A DNA stretch of 64,000 bases from Chlorocebus sabaeus (GCF_047675955.1 NC_132914.1:41193521-41257520), one strand, 5' to 3'. Counted from the stretch's first letter, positions 12,452 through 24,105 are shown. Notes: generated by a model not told the origin, from the letters alone. Numbers and translations are program-made.

Positions 12452-14207
12452 ATTATTATTGACTAGAGTCACCCTGTTGTGCTAGCAAATCCAGGTCTTA
12501 TTCATTCTTTCTAGATATTTTTTGTACCCACTAACCATCCTCACTTCCCTCTCAACCCCAACTACCCATCCCAGCCTCTGGTAAACATCCTTATACACTA
12601 TCACCATGATTTCAATTGTTTTGATTTTTAGATCCTACAATGCATAAGATCTTATTATGTTTGTCTTTCTGTGCCTGGCTTATTTCACTTAGGATAATTA
12701 CCTGCAGTTCTATCCATGTTGTTGCGAATGATAGAATGTCATTTTTTTCGATGGCTAAATAGTACTCCATTGTGTATATGTACCACATTTTCTTTATCGA
12801 TTTATCTGTTGATGGACACTTAGGTTGCCTCTAAATCTTGGCTATTGTGAACACTGCTGCAACAAACATGGGAGTGCTCATATCTCTTTGATATACGGAT
12901 TCCCCTTTCTTTTGGATACATACCCAGCAGTGGGATTGATGGATCATATGATAACTCTATTTTTAGTTTTTTGAGGAACCTCCAAACTATTCTCCATAGT
13001 GTTTGTACTAATTTGCATTCCCACCAACAGTGTATGAGGGTTCTCTTTTCTCCGTATCCTCATCAGCATTTGTTATTGCCTGCCTTTTGAATAAAAGCCA
13101 TTTTAACTGGGGTGAGATGATATCTCACTGCAGTTTGATTTGCATTTTTCTGAAGATCAGTGATGTTGACCACCTTTTTATATGCCTGTTTGACATCTGT
13201 GTGTCTTCTTTTGAGAAATGTCTATTCAGATATTTTGCTCATTTTTAAATCAGGTTATTAGATTTTTGCCTATAAGTTGTTTGAGTTCCTTATATATTCT
13301 GTTTGTTAATCCCTTGTCATATGGGTAGTTCACAAATATTTTCTCTCATTCTGTGGGTTGTCTCTTCACTTTGTTGATTGTTTCCTTTGCTGTGCAGCTT
13401 TTTAACTTGGTGTGATCCCATTTATCCATTTTTGCTTTAGTTGCCTATGCTGAAATTTTTGCCCAGACCAATGTCCTGGAGAGTTTATCCAATGTTTTCT
13501 TATAGTAGTTTCATAGTTTGGGGTCTGAGATTTAAGTCTAATCCATTTGATTTGATTTTTGTATATGGTGAAAGATATGGGTCTAGTTTCATTCTTCTGC
13601 ATGTAAATATCCAGTTCTTCCAGCACCATTTATTAAAGAGATTGTCTTTTCCCCAGTGTATATTCTTGGTACTTTTGTCAAAAATGAGTTCACTGTAGAT
13701 ATGTGGATATGTTTCTGGGTTCTCTATTCTGTTTCATTGGATTATGTATTTATTTTTATGCCAGTACCATGCTGTTTTGGTTACTATAGCTCTGTAGTAT
13801 AATTTGAAGTCAGGTAACATGATTCCTCCTGTTTTGTTCTTTTTGCTTAGGATAGATTTGGCTACTCTGGTCTGTTGTGGTTCTGTATAAATTTTTGGAA
13901 TTTTTTTCTGTTTCTGTAAAGAATGTCATTGGTGTTTTGAGAGGGATTACATTGAATCTGTGGAGTGCTTTGGGTAGTAGGAATATGTTCACAATATTGA
14001 TTCTTCTGATCCATGAACATGGAATATTTTTTCCATGTTTTGGGGCCCTCTTCAATTTCTTTCATCAGTCTTTTATAGCTTTGTAACAGATCTTTCACTT
14101 CTTTGGTTAATTCCAAGGTATTTAATTTTATTTGTGGCTATTGTAAATGGCATTACTTTATATTTTCTTATCCAATTGTTCACTACTGGTATATAGAAAT
14201 GCTACTG

Positions 14208-14405
14208 AGGGTTCTGTCTCTCAGCTTTGGGGCCCCCCTCCCTCTGTCTCTGTACAGGGGAGCTGCTTCTTTTTTCCTTCTCCCTTCTTTCTTGCCTATT
14301 AAACTCCCTGCTCTTTAAAACTAATCCTCATGTGTCCATGTGGTTTTTTCTAATTCAACTCGAGACAAAGAACCTGGCATTCCTCCACCCATCAGAGCCA
14401 TATCA
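14208..14405 (+). repeat. 5' partial LTR of the ERV: R plus U5 only
   Basis: R (about 14,208-14,322) matches the downstream copy at 20,387-20,499 and contains attaaa 19-20 nt before its end. U5 (14,323-14,405) has no counterpart at the 3' end. No U3 precedes R; the sequence immediately upstream is L1. Confidence 0.85.
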
Positions 14406-14407
14406 TT

Positions 14408-14428
14408 TGGTGCATTGGCTTGGAATCC
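14408..14428 (+). promoter_or_regulatory. Retroviral primer-binding site, tRNA-Gly-like
   Basis: Two bases after the U5 terminal CA the sequence reads TGGTGCATTGGC, then ttGGAATC. This is complementary to the 3' end of glycine tRNA (…GCCAATGCACCA) apart from about three changes. Histidine, phenylalanine and arginine PBS sequences fit clearly worse. Confidence 0.7.
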
Positions 14429-15260
14429 GAGTACACCCTTCATCAGAGTAGTGAGCATGGGAGCAAGCTTAAAATCTGTTCTATCATTCCGAGGTGCTCT
14501 TTGCTCTATATTTAAATAAATCCAATAAATCAATGGGCATCTGTCAGCCTAGCACATACGCTTAGCGTTGGCTGCCGTACTCAAGTCATGGATGTGAGGC
14601 TTGCTGGGGAGAATGTGGAGAACCCCCATTACCCATGGGTATTGGGAATGTTGGGCATGTTTGAAATAGTTTCTTTTCATGGGGAACCTTGCCATTGCAC
14701 AAGGCTGGGAAAAGTTCAGAAGCAACTGAGAATTTCTGGTTCCTAAGTTCCTTTAAGGCATTAATTTTGTCTCCTATTAAGACAGTACTTAATTAGTAAG
14801 GGATTTTAAGTCCAGATGTTAACCAGAACCATTTATTAAAGGATAAACGCTTTAGCATGGGCTGTAATAGCAGGATACAGAGTTCGATCTAGCACGCCCT
14901 CTCCCGTAAAGGGGCCTTGCCCGATTAGGTGGTTTTTCTTGAAATCGGTCTTTTTTTTTTTTTTTTGGAAGGCACAAGGCTACACAACTCTAGAAGGTCA
15001 AAGGGAAATAAAAGGCAGAGAACTGATTGCTTGGGGACAGCATGACTAAGGCCCAAACTCAGTTCCTCTGGTGCCATGGCTTGGAGGGTCACACCTGCAG
15101 TCATGGGCGGCACATTTAAACGGGTGCTGGGAATCCAGGAAAGCAGCAGAGAAGATGGTTGGGGGGATGGATGCCTCCTACTGCTTTCTCCTCCATCCTG
15201 GATTGCATACCGAAAGGAAAGAGACTAAAAGGATGCTTTTCTTCTCGCTTCTTTTTCTAG

Positions 15261-15690
15261 ATGGGTAACAGATCGTCTTCAACATGCACTCCCCTGAAGA
15301 GTATTTTGAAGCACTGGGACTCCTTCAACCTTGAAACTTTGAAGAAAAAGTGGCTTATTTTCTTTTGCGGCCATATCGGCAGGCCCAGGGAAAATCGCTC
15401 CTCAAAATTTAAAAAGGTAACTTTCAGGGAAATCATCTGAGGGTTCCCCTTATTTGGGGCCCCTTCACATTCTCTTCTCATTGCAGAACATTAGGCAAGT
15501 AAAGGGAGACTTGGGTCAATTTTCTGATGACCCTGATAGGTATATAGAAGCTTTCCAAAATTTAACTCAGGTATTTGATCTCTCATGCAGGAATGTTATG
15601 CTGCTAAGCCAAACCCTAACTGTGGTTAAAACAGGCAGCTCTGCAAGCAGGAGGAAATTTTGGACATGAACAATATGCCTCCTGTAGTAG
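15261..15690 (+). pseudogene. ERV gag relic (matrix start and capsid fragment)
   Basis: An ATG at 15,261 opens Met-Gly-Asn, the myristoylation-type start of gammaretroviral Gag. The frame closes at about 15,438 after some 59 codons. From about 15,484 a second fragment in another frame resembles the N-terminal capsid region (…FSDDPDRYIEAFQNLTQ…) and is followed by further broken Gag-like text to at least 15,690. The joint between the fragments looks like an internal deletion. The protein cannot be made. The real Gag would be the virion structural polyprotein. Confidence 0.75.
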
Positions 15691-15699
15691 GCCAAAAGG

Positions 15700-18600
15700 G
15701 AAAAGAGAAAATAGCGAAGGCAGAGGAATAGGAGAAACACCATTCCCAATAGGAAGAGAGGAAATACCTCTTAAAAAACCCCAATTGGAACTCCTTTTTA
15801 TGGTGTTTTTCCTTCTTTTGTGAATTAAAATGGTTTCTATCTCTTTTATAATGTTTTTCCAACCTGGGAGAAGCTAATTTTCCAACCCTTAAAAATGCTT
15901 GGCTTAGAGTTGAGCTAGGGGGAAGGGAACCCAGAAGTCTGACATGCTGGCAAAAGGATAAAAATTTCTTACCATTAGGGCTTTTGGCTTCTCTTTACCT
16001 GTGCAAACTAGTAAAAGGGATAAGATTAGAAACCAGGCCCAGGATCCCATGGGCCTGCTGTTCAAGCCAACCCAGCAAAATGGTCAGTAACAAACTTGGC
16101 TACAGGCCTCCATCTTATTTTATGTCCTTGGGAACATAATCTATAACCGTGTGGCAATACTTTGTTTTAGTCTCCGCCATTTTTCAGCAGGAAGTAGCCT
16201 CTCCTTGTGCTAAATCAGATAAGCCAGTTTGACAATCTGGGTGGTGCCAGCTGATCCATCAAGGGCAGGGTTTACAAAATATCTTAGGCACTGATCTTGA
16301 CAGCAGTTTAGAGAGGGTAAAAAATCTTGTAGCCTCCAGCTGCATGGCTTCTGGGTCATGGTTTCTAGTCTTGTGCTTAGTTTAATTGGTCTGGTCCCCA
16401 GGGAAAAAGGAAGTATATCTTGGAAGTGCCTGTCATCATCTTTGTTTTAGACTATAAACTGTAAACCAGGCTCCTCCTAAAGTTGGTTCAGCCTATGCCC
16501 AGGGATGGGCAAGGACAACTTATGGGTTGGAAACAAAATGGAGTTGTTTAGGTTCAATCTCTTCCACTGTCACAAATTTGCAATGATAGTTTCAAAAGCT
16601 GCCTATCACACCTTTAAAAATACCCTGTACACTTGTGATTAAGTCATAACTTAATTAAGCCTCGTTGGTTTCACCTGTGAGCTTATTTTTTGTAAATTTC
16701 AAAAGCCAAAAATCTTAACTGCTTGGTGTGGCTAAAGTCAAGTAACAAGGAATTTAAAAGGATTTTCTTAAAGAATGCTTAGCTTAATTAAGAGTGAATA
16801 TTCAAGTTATAGGTATATTTAAAAGGCCTTTATGTTTTTCTCTTCTTGGATCTTGTTTTTCTGGAAAAAGGCTCTTTTCTTCTCAGTTGACTGAATTATG
16901 TTTCTCCATTTTTTGTCTTACCACTCTTAATGCATGCATAAGAGGCCCTAAAGTAACTTCTGGTAGTATGGGATTCCTGGGGAAAAACAGAAGAGGTGCC
17001 ACAGACCCCAGATCTTGATTTCAGAAAAAAACTCTGTTTTCCTCACGAAACCCCAGGAATTAAAAGGAGATAGATCCCCCTCAAAATCAAAGGCTCTGTT
17101 CTGTTTTGCATTGTGTTATCTGACAGTTTTGAGTTTTGGGGATATCAGAAATTACTTCGCATTATGAGAGAGCTTTGGTGTGTAATAACTAGGTAGAAAA
17201 TACGCTATAAGGGATGGCTAATGGTAATAAATCAGAGAAGCATGTTCTTGGCCATCTGGAAAATAGGGAAACATCCCCACCCCTGACTGGGAGATGAGAC
17301 TCCCATCAGGGATGAGCTGATTACAAACTAAGCCAATTAACTTTGGGTTGCCTTGCAATGAAATCCATGGTAAAAGCACTATACTGTCCTTTCCCATCAT
17401 ATCTATATGGTCTTTTCATAAATTGAGCATTGAAATAAACGCATAGCAAAGAGGGCTTTAAGACACTAATCTGCCCTATAGTAAAAGGGTTATAAAAGGT
17501 TTGTAAAGATTTCACCTCATTGTCAAATTGATTAAAATAAGAAGGAATGATCTATAAAGTTTCATTTAAACAAGTTGGGGTTAACGTTAATAAACGAATG
17601 TAAGGGTAAAGTTTGGCTTTGAACAGGATTTTCATGTCATATCAAGGCTAATGATAGGTTTTTGCCTTTTGAGTAATCATTTTGCAAAATAATTTATGGC
17701 AATCTGGAAATTGTCCTTCCTGATGCCTGGCTTTTTAGATGGTTCAGAGGGCCCCTGAAACATTCGAAAAAGAAGTAAACAGGATTATTTGACATGTATA
17801 GATGTTTAGTCACATGAGATTGCCAAAATGATGTTCAATCTTCTTTAAGTTATATTTTGGTGAATACTACTAATATATGTTCAAATATTGTATGGGATTT
17901 CTAAAATTCTAATGTCTAAGTAAATGCTATCAATCATAATTAAGGGTAAAGTTGTTGTAAACCATGGAGATAAACAAACTTCTTTGTCAGTCATGTTTTT
18001 AACTGTAACTATCCTGGAAATATTGCCATTCGCAGACAATTGTCTTGCTTTGTACCTTCTCAAAAGATGGTTTATAATCAAGCCATATTAAGGACTTTAA
18101 CAGGTGTTCTCAAATGCAGGTTTTTAATAGCTTTGAAGATTGTAACACTGGAATAGAGAAAGGACTCCTAAAGAACTGACATGTTCACAAATATCAAGCA
18201 AAACAAGAGTTAACTAAATGGACTCCACTCAAAAAGTTTAAGCAAACTTTTCAACTTTTCCTTGGAATATTGCTGATCCTTGTTTTGTTTTTCAGAGTCA
18301 AGAAAACTTATTTTTAACTGTTTATGGCCTTTAATAATTGAGTAAGGTATACTACTGTGAACAAAATTTGGGGCATGTTTGTTTTTCTCTGCCTGGTTCC
18401 TCTAAAATTTGGAGACTACCTGTAAGTATTCCTAACCTATGGCAATATACTTGTTTGCAACAGTGCAGTAAGAATCCATTTTTCTTTGTCAACAGGACAC
18501 AATTGGAAAAACTGGTTATTTTACCAAGGCTTTAACTGAAATGTGTTTCCCTTTAAGAAATCAAGCTTGACATGCAAAGCCAATAAAAGCCCCTTGGAGA

Positions 18601-19240
18601 AAACTGGCCTCATACCTTGCCTACACAGTCCCCACACAGGATTCCTAACCTGTGGTCAGTAAAGAATGTCACTTCCTAACAGGTCTGGGAGCTCTGAGTT
18701 TACCTTGGGATCTCAAGAGGAGAGGATCACTCAAGTCACAGGTATTAGAGGATACAAACCCATGGCTGGGCTCAACTTTAAAGGTCTTACCTGAGAGTCC
18801 TTGTGAAACAGAGTTTCATCAAAGCTAATCCAAAAGGCCTATGTAAAATTAACCACTCTTGCTGCACTTGATGCAAATAATCAGGCCAAGTATAAAACTG
18901 AAGTTTATTCATAATTAGTTTTTACCAAAAATGGGGACCGGAGAGAAAAAATTTGTTCCAAAGCTTATCATACGTTTGTCATTAAATCCTAGTCATTAAT
19001 TGTTTTTAAGCTTTTGGCCTGCATTTTAGACCCTGCTTATTCCTGTGAATCAAGTGGTGATCTCCTGAAGCCTGAAGCTTGGAAGAAACAAAAAGGGATG
19101 GGGAATGTAAATATCTGGATCAATATACTAGTTCTGGCAATTATCTTGCAAACTCTGCCAGATAATGAAAGTGAATAGGGTGCCCATAACCCGAAGATTT
19201 CTTTGTTTAGGAAAATAAAACCAAGGAACTTCATAGACAC
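15700..19240 (+). other. Decayed ERV internal region, no intact gene
   Basis: The stretch lies between the gag and env relics and is presumed remnant ERV interior. I could not identify the protease, reverse transcriptase or integrase signatures that a full pol would show, and the available length is too short for one. Stops occur in every frame. Nothing else is recognised in it. Confidence 0.55.
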
Positions 19241-19279
19241 CCCCAAAGGAAAATTCTATATCTTGGCAAGTAAATTTTT

Positions 19280-19860
19280 CAATGGAAATTATTTACTACA
19301 CCACACTTGTGGGAATTGCTATACTCACTCTACTATTTGCAATAGGGTTATACACGGTAGCACCTTCTAACTAAAATATTAGACAGAGAGTTTCCATTGC
19401 TGTCATATTTTAATTAATTATTAACCTTATAACCAGGATAATAGTTACTAACAAAAAGGAAGCATAAAAGTTTTACTATCATTAAGTCTGCCAGGACTTT
19501 TTATTGAATATACTGATGCACTTTTAAATGAAACATGCTGCTTTTGGATTAACACCTCTAGTAAAGTAAAGGAAAATCTACAAGTACTTAAAAATCAGAT
19601 CAAAATTATTAACAGACTCAGGGAAAATGCCGGCTCCAGCCCTGGGTGGCTACAATCCCTCTTTAATGAATTCCAGTCTTCTTTAAGGAATTGGTTAGTC
19701 ACTTTATTAAGCCCTTTCTTGCTTATATGTCTTGTATTAATATTTGGACACTGTATACTCAATGCTATAACTTGAATTGTTTCTTCTCGCCTAGAAGCAA
19801 TCAAACTTCAAATGGTGCTGCAAACTGAACCACACATGGACATGTCATTCTTCCGAACAC
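19280..19860 (+). pseudogene. ERV env relic (transmembrane subunit, C-terminal part)
   Basis: Around 19,527-19,553 the frame encodes ETCCFWIN, the Cys-Cys-Phe element of gammaretroviral TM subunits, followed by a heptad-like Leu/Ile stretch. A membrane anchor rich in Leu, Ile and Val spans about 19,700-19,755. A stop at 19,773 falls just after the anchor, and tail-like codons continue behind it. The surface subunit is not recognisable. In an intact virus this protein would drive membrane fusion; here it is broken upstream and cannot be expressed as a whole. Confidence 0.75.
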
Positions 19861-19994
19861 CCTTAAATCAACCCCAGGAGGAGCCCTAACTGCTGTTCCC
19901 CATTCGAGGCCCCTTTTCAGCAGGAAGTAGCCAGAAAGAGTCATTGCCCAAAACCCTCTAATAGCAGTCAATGTGGCATCTCCACAGAGGGGAA

Positions 19995-20499
19995 TGTTGT
20001 AAGAGTTATTAGGAAATTATTAAGAAATTATTTTAGGTAGATAGAGAGAAAAAGGGGTCTTGGGAAGTTTTCATTCTTTAAAGCATCTCCGGAAAAGTTT
20101 CTCCAGCTGTTAGAAACTGAGTCCACCCAACATGGAGATTCCCATAGCCTTCTTGCCCTTGCCCCACATGTTCCTGATAACATGGCTTCCCCCACATATC
20201 CCCACGTGTGGAGAACATCATGGCACCCTCCATGTGCATATTAAAAGACTAGGGTGAAAGGGCTAGCTTTTTCACCTGCTACGTGAATGACATGCCTAGT
20301 CAAACCAATCCCCTGAGCCCTATGAAAAACAGACACTGCCTCCTCCAGCCTCTGCAAATATACCTGGCTGGTATCTGTGACAGGTGGGGTTCTGTCTCTT
20401 AGCTTTGGAGCCCCCTTCCCTCTGTCTCTGTAAAGGGGAGTTTCTTATTTTTTCTTCCCTCTTCTTTCTTGACTATTAAACTCCCTGCTCCTTAAAACT
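19995..20499 (+). repeat. 3' partial LTR of the ERV: U3 plus R, polyadenylated
   Basis: U3 starts TGTTGTAAGAG directly after the purine-rich AGAGGGGAA tract. A TATA-like aaatata (about 20,356-20,362) lies about 25-30 nt before the start of R at about 20,387. ATTAAA at 20,475-20,480 precedes the poly(A) start at about 20,500 by 19 nt. U5 is absent because the copy ends at the RNA cleavage site. Confidence 0.85.
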
Positions 20500-20515
20500 A
20501 AAAAAAAGAAAAGAA

Positions 20516-20525
20516 AGAAATGCTA
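20516..20525 (+). repeat. Target-site duplication of the ERV retrocopy (right copy)
   Basis: agaaatgcta repeats the L1 host sequence at 14,195-14,204. After it the L1 ORF2 antisense text resumes with a 'ggtactgatttttgtatg' phrase that is normally contiguous with the left side. Confidence 0.8.
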
Positions 20526-20611
20526 TGGTACTGATTTTTGTATGTTGATTTCATATCCTGCAACTTTACTGAATTTGTTTATTCAGTTCTAATAGTTTAT
20601 TCATGGAGTCC

Positions 20612-21235
20612 TTTTTTTTTTTTTTTTTTTTTTGATACAGGGTCTCACTAGTGTCACCCAGGTTGGAGTACAGTGGCCTTATCTCAGCTGGTAGGACAGG
20701 GTCCTTTCCTTCAAGGTAGCAGTTTCCCTTCTGGCCCAGAGTGTGTCTAGAAATGTCATCTGGGAGCTAGGACCTGGAATAGGGGCCTCGTGATTCTGAC
20801 CAGTGCCCTACCCTGCTGTGGCTGAGCTGGTATCAAAAATGCAAAACAAAGTCCTCCCCATGTTTCCCTCTCCTCTTCTCAAACAGGAGAATGTCTCTTG
20901 GAGCCCTGAGCTGTGCAGACTGGACGTAGGGGAGGAGTAATGCCAGCACTCCTTTGGCTGCCCCAGCTAGTGTCTCAGTATGTCACATGTAACCCTAGTC
21001 CACTGTCTCTGGGCCAAGTGCTCTAGGACTTGCCTAAGAGCTGCCGTCCTTATGGCCTAGAGTGCCTTTCAAGTTTACTTAAGAGACTGGGAGCACTTTG
21101 GCCCTCAGTGGCAAAGTTTGTGGGAACTCAAGTCCAGAGAGATCTGCAATGTCCCTCTGGCTAGAGCTGGTTTAAATGCTCCATCTGTGGGTAGACATCA
21201 AGTGAGTTTGGTCTAGCACTGAGTTCAATGCCTTA
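20612..21235 (-). mobile_element. Chimeric block: L1 5'UTR segment + Alu 3' end + poly(A), inside L1 ORF2
   Basis: Read on the minus strand: 21,235-20,690 matches the 5'UTR of the same L1 type (compare 25,530-24,960). It is followed by the last 60 or so nt of an Alu (…CCACTGTACTCCAACCTGGG…) at 20,690-20,634 and a run of about 22 As at 20,633-20,612. It replaces about 1.7 kb of ORF2. I did not find a clear target duplication, so either retrotransposition of a chimeric RNA or a rearrangement could explain it. Confidence 0.7.
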
Positions 21236-22099
21236 CAATTGCTATTTCAAGAAAATTTTCAATTTGCTATTTAATTTCTCCATTGGCCCACTGGTAATTC
21301 AGGAGCATACTGTTTAATTTCCATGTATTTGTATAGTTTCCAAAATTCCTCTCATTATTGATTTTTAGTTTTATTCCACTGTAATCAGAGAAGATGTTAG
21401 ATAATTCAATTTTTTGAATGCTTTAAGACTTGTTTTGTGACCTAACATATGATCTATCCTTGAGAATGATTCATGTGCTGAGGAAAAGAACGTTTATTCT
21501 GCAGCTGTTGAAGGAAATGTTCTGTAAATACCTGTTAGGTCCATTTGGTCTATAGTGCATATTAAGTTTGATGTTTCTTTATTGATTTTCTGTCTGGAAG
21601 ATCTGTCCAATGCTGAAAATGAAGTATTGATGTCTCCAGCTATTATTATATTCAGGTCTATCTCTCTCTTCCGGTCTAATCATATTTGCTTTATATATCT
21701 GGGTGCTCCATTGTTGGGTACATATATATTTACAATTATATCCTCTTGCCGAATTGACTGCTTTACCATTATATAGTAGCCTTTTTTGTCAATAGTTTTG
21801 GTCTTGAAATCTATTTTGTCTGATATGAGTATAGCTACTCCTTCTCTTGTTTGATTTCCATTGGCATGGAATATCTTTTTCTATACTTTTATTTTCAGTC
21901 TATGTGTGTCTTTACAGGTGAAGTGTGTTTCTTGTAGGCAACACATCATTGGGTATTGTTTTCTCATCCATTCAGCCAGTCTAGGTCTTTTGATTGGAGA
22001 GTTTAGTCCATTCACATTCAGTGTTATTATTGATAAGTAAGGACTTACTCCTGCCTTCTTTGGTTATTTGTTTTCTAGTTGTTTTCTGGTCTTCTTGTT

Positions 22100-22238
22100 C
22101 TTTTCTTTTCTCTTTTCTTTTCTTTTCTTTTCCCTCCCTCCCTCCCTGCCTCCCTCCCTTCCTTCCTCCCTTCCTTCCTTCCTTCCTTCCTTCCGTCCTT
22201 CCATCCTTCCTTCCTTCCTCCCTCCCTCCCTCCCTTTT
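22100..22238. repeat. CCTT/CCCT pyrimidine microsatellite
   Basis: A long pure-pyrimidine tract with mixed TTTTC, CCCT and CCTT units, in the L1 inter-ORF region. Pro/Ser-rich and Glu/Lys/Arg-rich open frames over it are artefacts. Confidence 0.95.
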
Positions 22239-23415
22239 AGTGATGGTGATTTTTCTCTGGTGATGTGACTGAATTTCTTTCTATTTTTTTTGTATTCATT
22301 GCATATTTCTTTGTTTAAAGTTACCACAAGGCTTGCAAATACTATCTTATAACACATTATTTTAAACTGGTAACAACTTAATCCTGTTGGCCTGAGCAAA
22401 AAACAAGAAAAAGAAAACTACTAAAGGCTCTACTCTTTAAGTTTGTCCCCCAACTTTTTAACTACTGTTGTTCTTATTTATAGCTTACCTACCTACGTCT
22501 TGAAAAGTTGTTGTAGTTATTATTTTTGATTTGTTCATTGTTTAGTCTTTCTACCTGAGATAAAAGTAGTTTATCAGTTACAGTGCTATAATATTCTGTC
22601 TTTTACTGTGTGCTTTTGTATTACCAGTCAGTTTTCTACCTTCAGAGGATTTCTTAATGCTCATTAACATCCTTTTACTTGTCATTGAAGTACTCCCTTC
22701 AGCATTTCTTGTAGGACACGTCTTGTGTTGATGAAATCCCTCAGCTTTTGTTTGTCTTGGAAAGTCTTTATTTCTCCCTCATGTTTGAAGGATATTTTTG
22801 CCAGATATACTATTCTGGGTTTTTTTTTTTTCTTCCAGTATTTTAAATGTGTTATGCCAGTCTCTCCTGGCCTATAAAATTTCCACTGGAGAGTGTGCTG
22901 CCAGATACAGTGGAGCTCCATTGTATATTATTTGTTTCTTTTCTCTTGCTGCTTTTAGGATTATTTCTTTATTCTTGACTTTTGGGAGTTTGATTATTAA
23001 ATGCCTTGATATAGTATCCTCTGGTTGAATCTGCCTGGCGTTCAATAACCTTCTTGTACTTGGAAATTGATGTCTTTCTCTAGGTTTGGGAAGACCTCTG
23101 TTATTATGTCTTTGAATAAACTTTCAGCCCCTATCTCTTTCTCTACCCCTTTTTAAAACCAATTACTCTTAGATTTGCACTTTTGAGCCTACTTTCCAGA
23201 TTCTGAAGGCATACTTTATTCTTTTTTGTTTTTTTTTCTTTTATCTCCTTTGACCATGTATTTTTAAATATCCTGGCTTCAAACTCATGGATTCTTTCTC
23301 CTGCTTCATCAATTCTGCTATTAAAAAGAATCTGATCCATTCTTCAATATGCCAATTACATTTTTATGCTCCAGAATTCTGCTTGATTCTTTTTAATTAT
23401 TTCAATCTCTTTGTT

Positions 23416-23714
23416 AAATTTGTCTGATAGAATTCTGAATTCCTTCTCTGTGTTATCTTGAATTTCTTTGAGTTTCCTCAACACAGCTATTTTGAATTCT
23501 CTGTCTGAAACATCAGATATCCTGTTTCTCCAGAATCGGTCCCTGGTTCTGATAAAATTTGTCTATCGGATTTGTCTGATAAAATTTTTCTGATAGCATT
23601 CTGAATTCCTTTTGTGTTATCTTTAATTTCTTTTAGTTTCCACAACACAGCTATTTTGAATTTTCTATCTGAAAGGTAAAATATCTCTGTTTCTCCAGAA
23701 TTGGTCCCTGGTTC
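23416..23714 (-). repeat. Tandem duplication within L1 ORF1 (two ~135-bp copies)
   Basis: 23,416-23,550 and 23,582-23,714 share the ordered phrases 'ctgaattcctt', 'cacagctattttgaatt' and 'tccagaat(c/t)ggtccctgg' in the same orientation. The copies differ at many positions, so the duplication is old. Confidence 0.8.
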
Positions 23715-24059
23715 CTTATTTAGTTTATTTGGTGAGGTCATGTTTTCCTGGATGGTCTTAAAACTTGTAGATATTTGTCTGTGTCTGAGCATTAAAGCAT
23801 TAGGGATTTATTGTAGTCTTCTCATTCTGGGCTTTTTTATATTCATCCTTCTTGGGAAGTCTTTCCAGATGTTTGAAATGATGTGGGTATTGTGATCTAA
23901 GCTGAATCAGTGTTAAGGGGCACCACACGCCCTTTAATATTGTGCTTCTTGCAGACTCACAGAGGTACTGCCTTGATGGTCTTGGAAAGGTCCAGAAGAT
24001 TTCCCTGGATTATCAGGCAGAGACTCTCATTCTCTTCCCTTACTTTTTCCCAGACAGAT

Positions 24060-24103
<44 letters not shown>

Positions 24104-24105
24104 CC
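24060..24105. repeat. (CT)n microsatellite
   Basis: A nearly pure CT repeat at the edge of the L1 5'UTR. The Arg/Glu and Leu/Ser frames across it are artefacts. Confidence 0.95.

Larger units (their letters stand above)
14208..20515 (+). mobile_element. Class I (gammaretrovirus-like) endogenous retrovirus, retrocopy structure R-U5-internal-U3-R-poly(A)
   Basis: The element begins at the R region (about 14,208) and lacks the U3 that a normal 5' LTR would have. It then has U5 (14,323-14,405), a primer-binding site (14,408-14,428), a decayed internal region with gag and env relics, a polypurine tract (about 19,985-19,994), U3 (from 19,995), and a second R ending at about 20,499 followed by an A-rich tail (20,500-20,515). 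The L1 host target agaaatgcta is repeated at 14,195-14,204 and 20,516-20,525. With an internal region of 5.6 kb, most of pol appears to be missing. The ERV group is not identified. It is plainly defective. Confidence 0.85.

Noticed and set aside
14323..14405. Idea that the element is HERV-W or HERV-H
   Set aside because: The LTR resembles HERV-W only in the CCCTCCCT/attaaa part; U3, U5 and the PBS do not fit either family.
22064..22399. 111-codon Glu/Lys/Arg-rich frame and overlapping Pro/Ser/Leu frames
   Set aside because: They are translations of the CCTT/CCCT microsatellite and have no gene context.
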